Shown piece after piece: positions 63,708 to 64,000 of a stretch of 64,000 nt of DNA. Source of the stretch: Chitinophagaceae bacterium. GTDB lineage: Bacteria > Bacteroidota > Bacteroidia > Chitinophagales > Chitinophagaceae. The stretch's first letter is position 1. Each line of letters starts with the position of its first letter. The stretch is from NCBI GenBank assembly GCA_023957755.1, contig JAMLGT010000001.1:62001-126000 (forward strand). The letters are read 5' to 3'. The position numbers and the translations under genes were made by a program. Under the pieces are notes generated by a model. That model saw only the letters and a list, made by a program, of their open reading frames with translations. It was not told where the DNA came from and did not search any database.

Positions 63708-64000
63708 AATACCAAAATCATTGTTAGAATAATAAATGCCCCCAGTCCTATTCCAAAGAGGTATAATCTCAACCGGCCATTTTGTGTTTTGCTGAATGCG
63801 GCGTTCATTGCCAGGTTAAACCGTCCCAACCCTACATAAATCCTGTCCACAAAGTCTCCCACATCTATTTTTGAAAGCCATACCAATGGATTTATAAAGA
63901 TGGTGTCATAAAGCTTGTCAAAACCCCATCCTGAATAGAAAAAGTTTGATAGCGGCGTTTCCTTTCTTGCCGTAACGGTACGCTTCACATATAACTGCCA
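63704..64000 (-). CDS. nuoL: NADH-quinone oxidoreductase subunit L, C-terminal end (partial)
   Basis: The frame is open to the window edge, so only the last 98 residues are seen. The text FFYSGWGFDKLYDTIF followed by NPLVWLSKIDVGDFVD and a final membrane segment (LYLFGIGLGAFIILTMILVL) matches the C-terminal region of NuoL, including the end of the lateral helix. Its TGA overlaps the nuoM ATG. The identification rests on this short stretch and on gene order. Confidence 0.85.
   Translation of the reverse strand, partial: WQLYVKRTVTARKETPLSNFFYSGWGFDKLYDTIFINPLVWLSKIDVGDFVDRIYVGLGRFNLAMNAAFSKTQNGRLRLYLFGIGLGAFIILTMILVL

Overview
The window reads as a chromosomal segment of a Bacteroidota bacterium, most likely of the Chitinophagaceae/Sphingobacteriia type (placement inferred from gene content, not from a marker phylogeny). 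The reasons are a porV2/porU2-type type IX secretion (T9SS) gene pair, a T9SS C-terminal sorting domain on one giant protein, a CarB without the C-terminal allosteric domain, a YpdA-family oxidoreductase, weak ribosome binding sites, and repeated upstream boxes of the Bacteroidota -7 form TAnnTTTG just in front of start codons.

Layout. 1-7.3 kb (+): 3' part of comEC, purH, a tolC/hlyD export pair, lipoate ligase. 7.3-13.8 kb (-): menE and menC with ATGA overlap, an EEP nuclease, two rhomboids (one apparently without its catalytic residues) and a membrane-linked GT2 glycosyltransferase lacking an ATG/GTG/TTG start at its natural N-terminus. 13.9-20.3 kb (+): inositol-monophosphatase-like protein, thiL, an S41 peptidase lipoprotein, and carB split into two ORFs by an in-frame stop. 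20.3-29.6 kb (mostly -): a small HExxH protein, bcp, M23 peptidase, a ROK kinase/MFS/SIS sugar operon, feoB, tyrS. 29.8-38.3 kb (+): porV2, porU2, an acyltransferase and a YpdA-like flavoprotein. 38.3-42.4 kb (-): corA, kdsB, dnaN and a DMT exporter. After a 594-base AT-rich gap, 42.96-58.03 kb (+) holds a two-gene, 15-kb surface-protein locus. 58.2-64 kb (-): S15-type hydrolase, DinB-like protein, and nuoN, nuoM and the 3' end of nuoL.

The most unusual part is the 15-kb locus. A 3077-residue Sec-exported protein (L-domain/LRR-like start, PKD/MBG-like modules, eight CARDB-like repeats, a TIG-like domain) is followed 18 bases later, in the same frame, by a 1936-residue RHS/YD-repeat protein. 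The RHS core of the second protein is followed by an AT-richer helical insert, then by domains typical of giant CARDB proteins, then by a T9SS sorting domain. Only the second protein carries the sorting domain. porV2/porU2 lie 7-12 kb upstream and are plausible, though unproven, parts of its export route.

Most of the rest is ordinary housekeeping: purine and pyrimidine synthesis, menaquinone, thiamine and lipoate, KDO, complex I, and the replication clamp. No tRNA, rRNA, CRISPR array, transposase or integrase was seen. Start codons were moved downstream of the longest ORF where the apparent TTG start lies inside a promoter-like TAnnTTTG box (carB, tyrS, M23 peptidase, ypdA) or where another start fits better.
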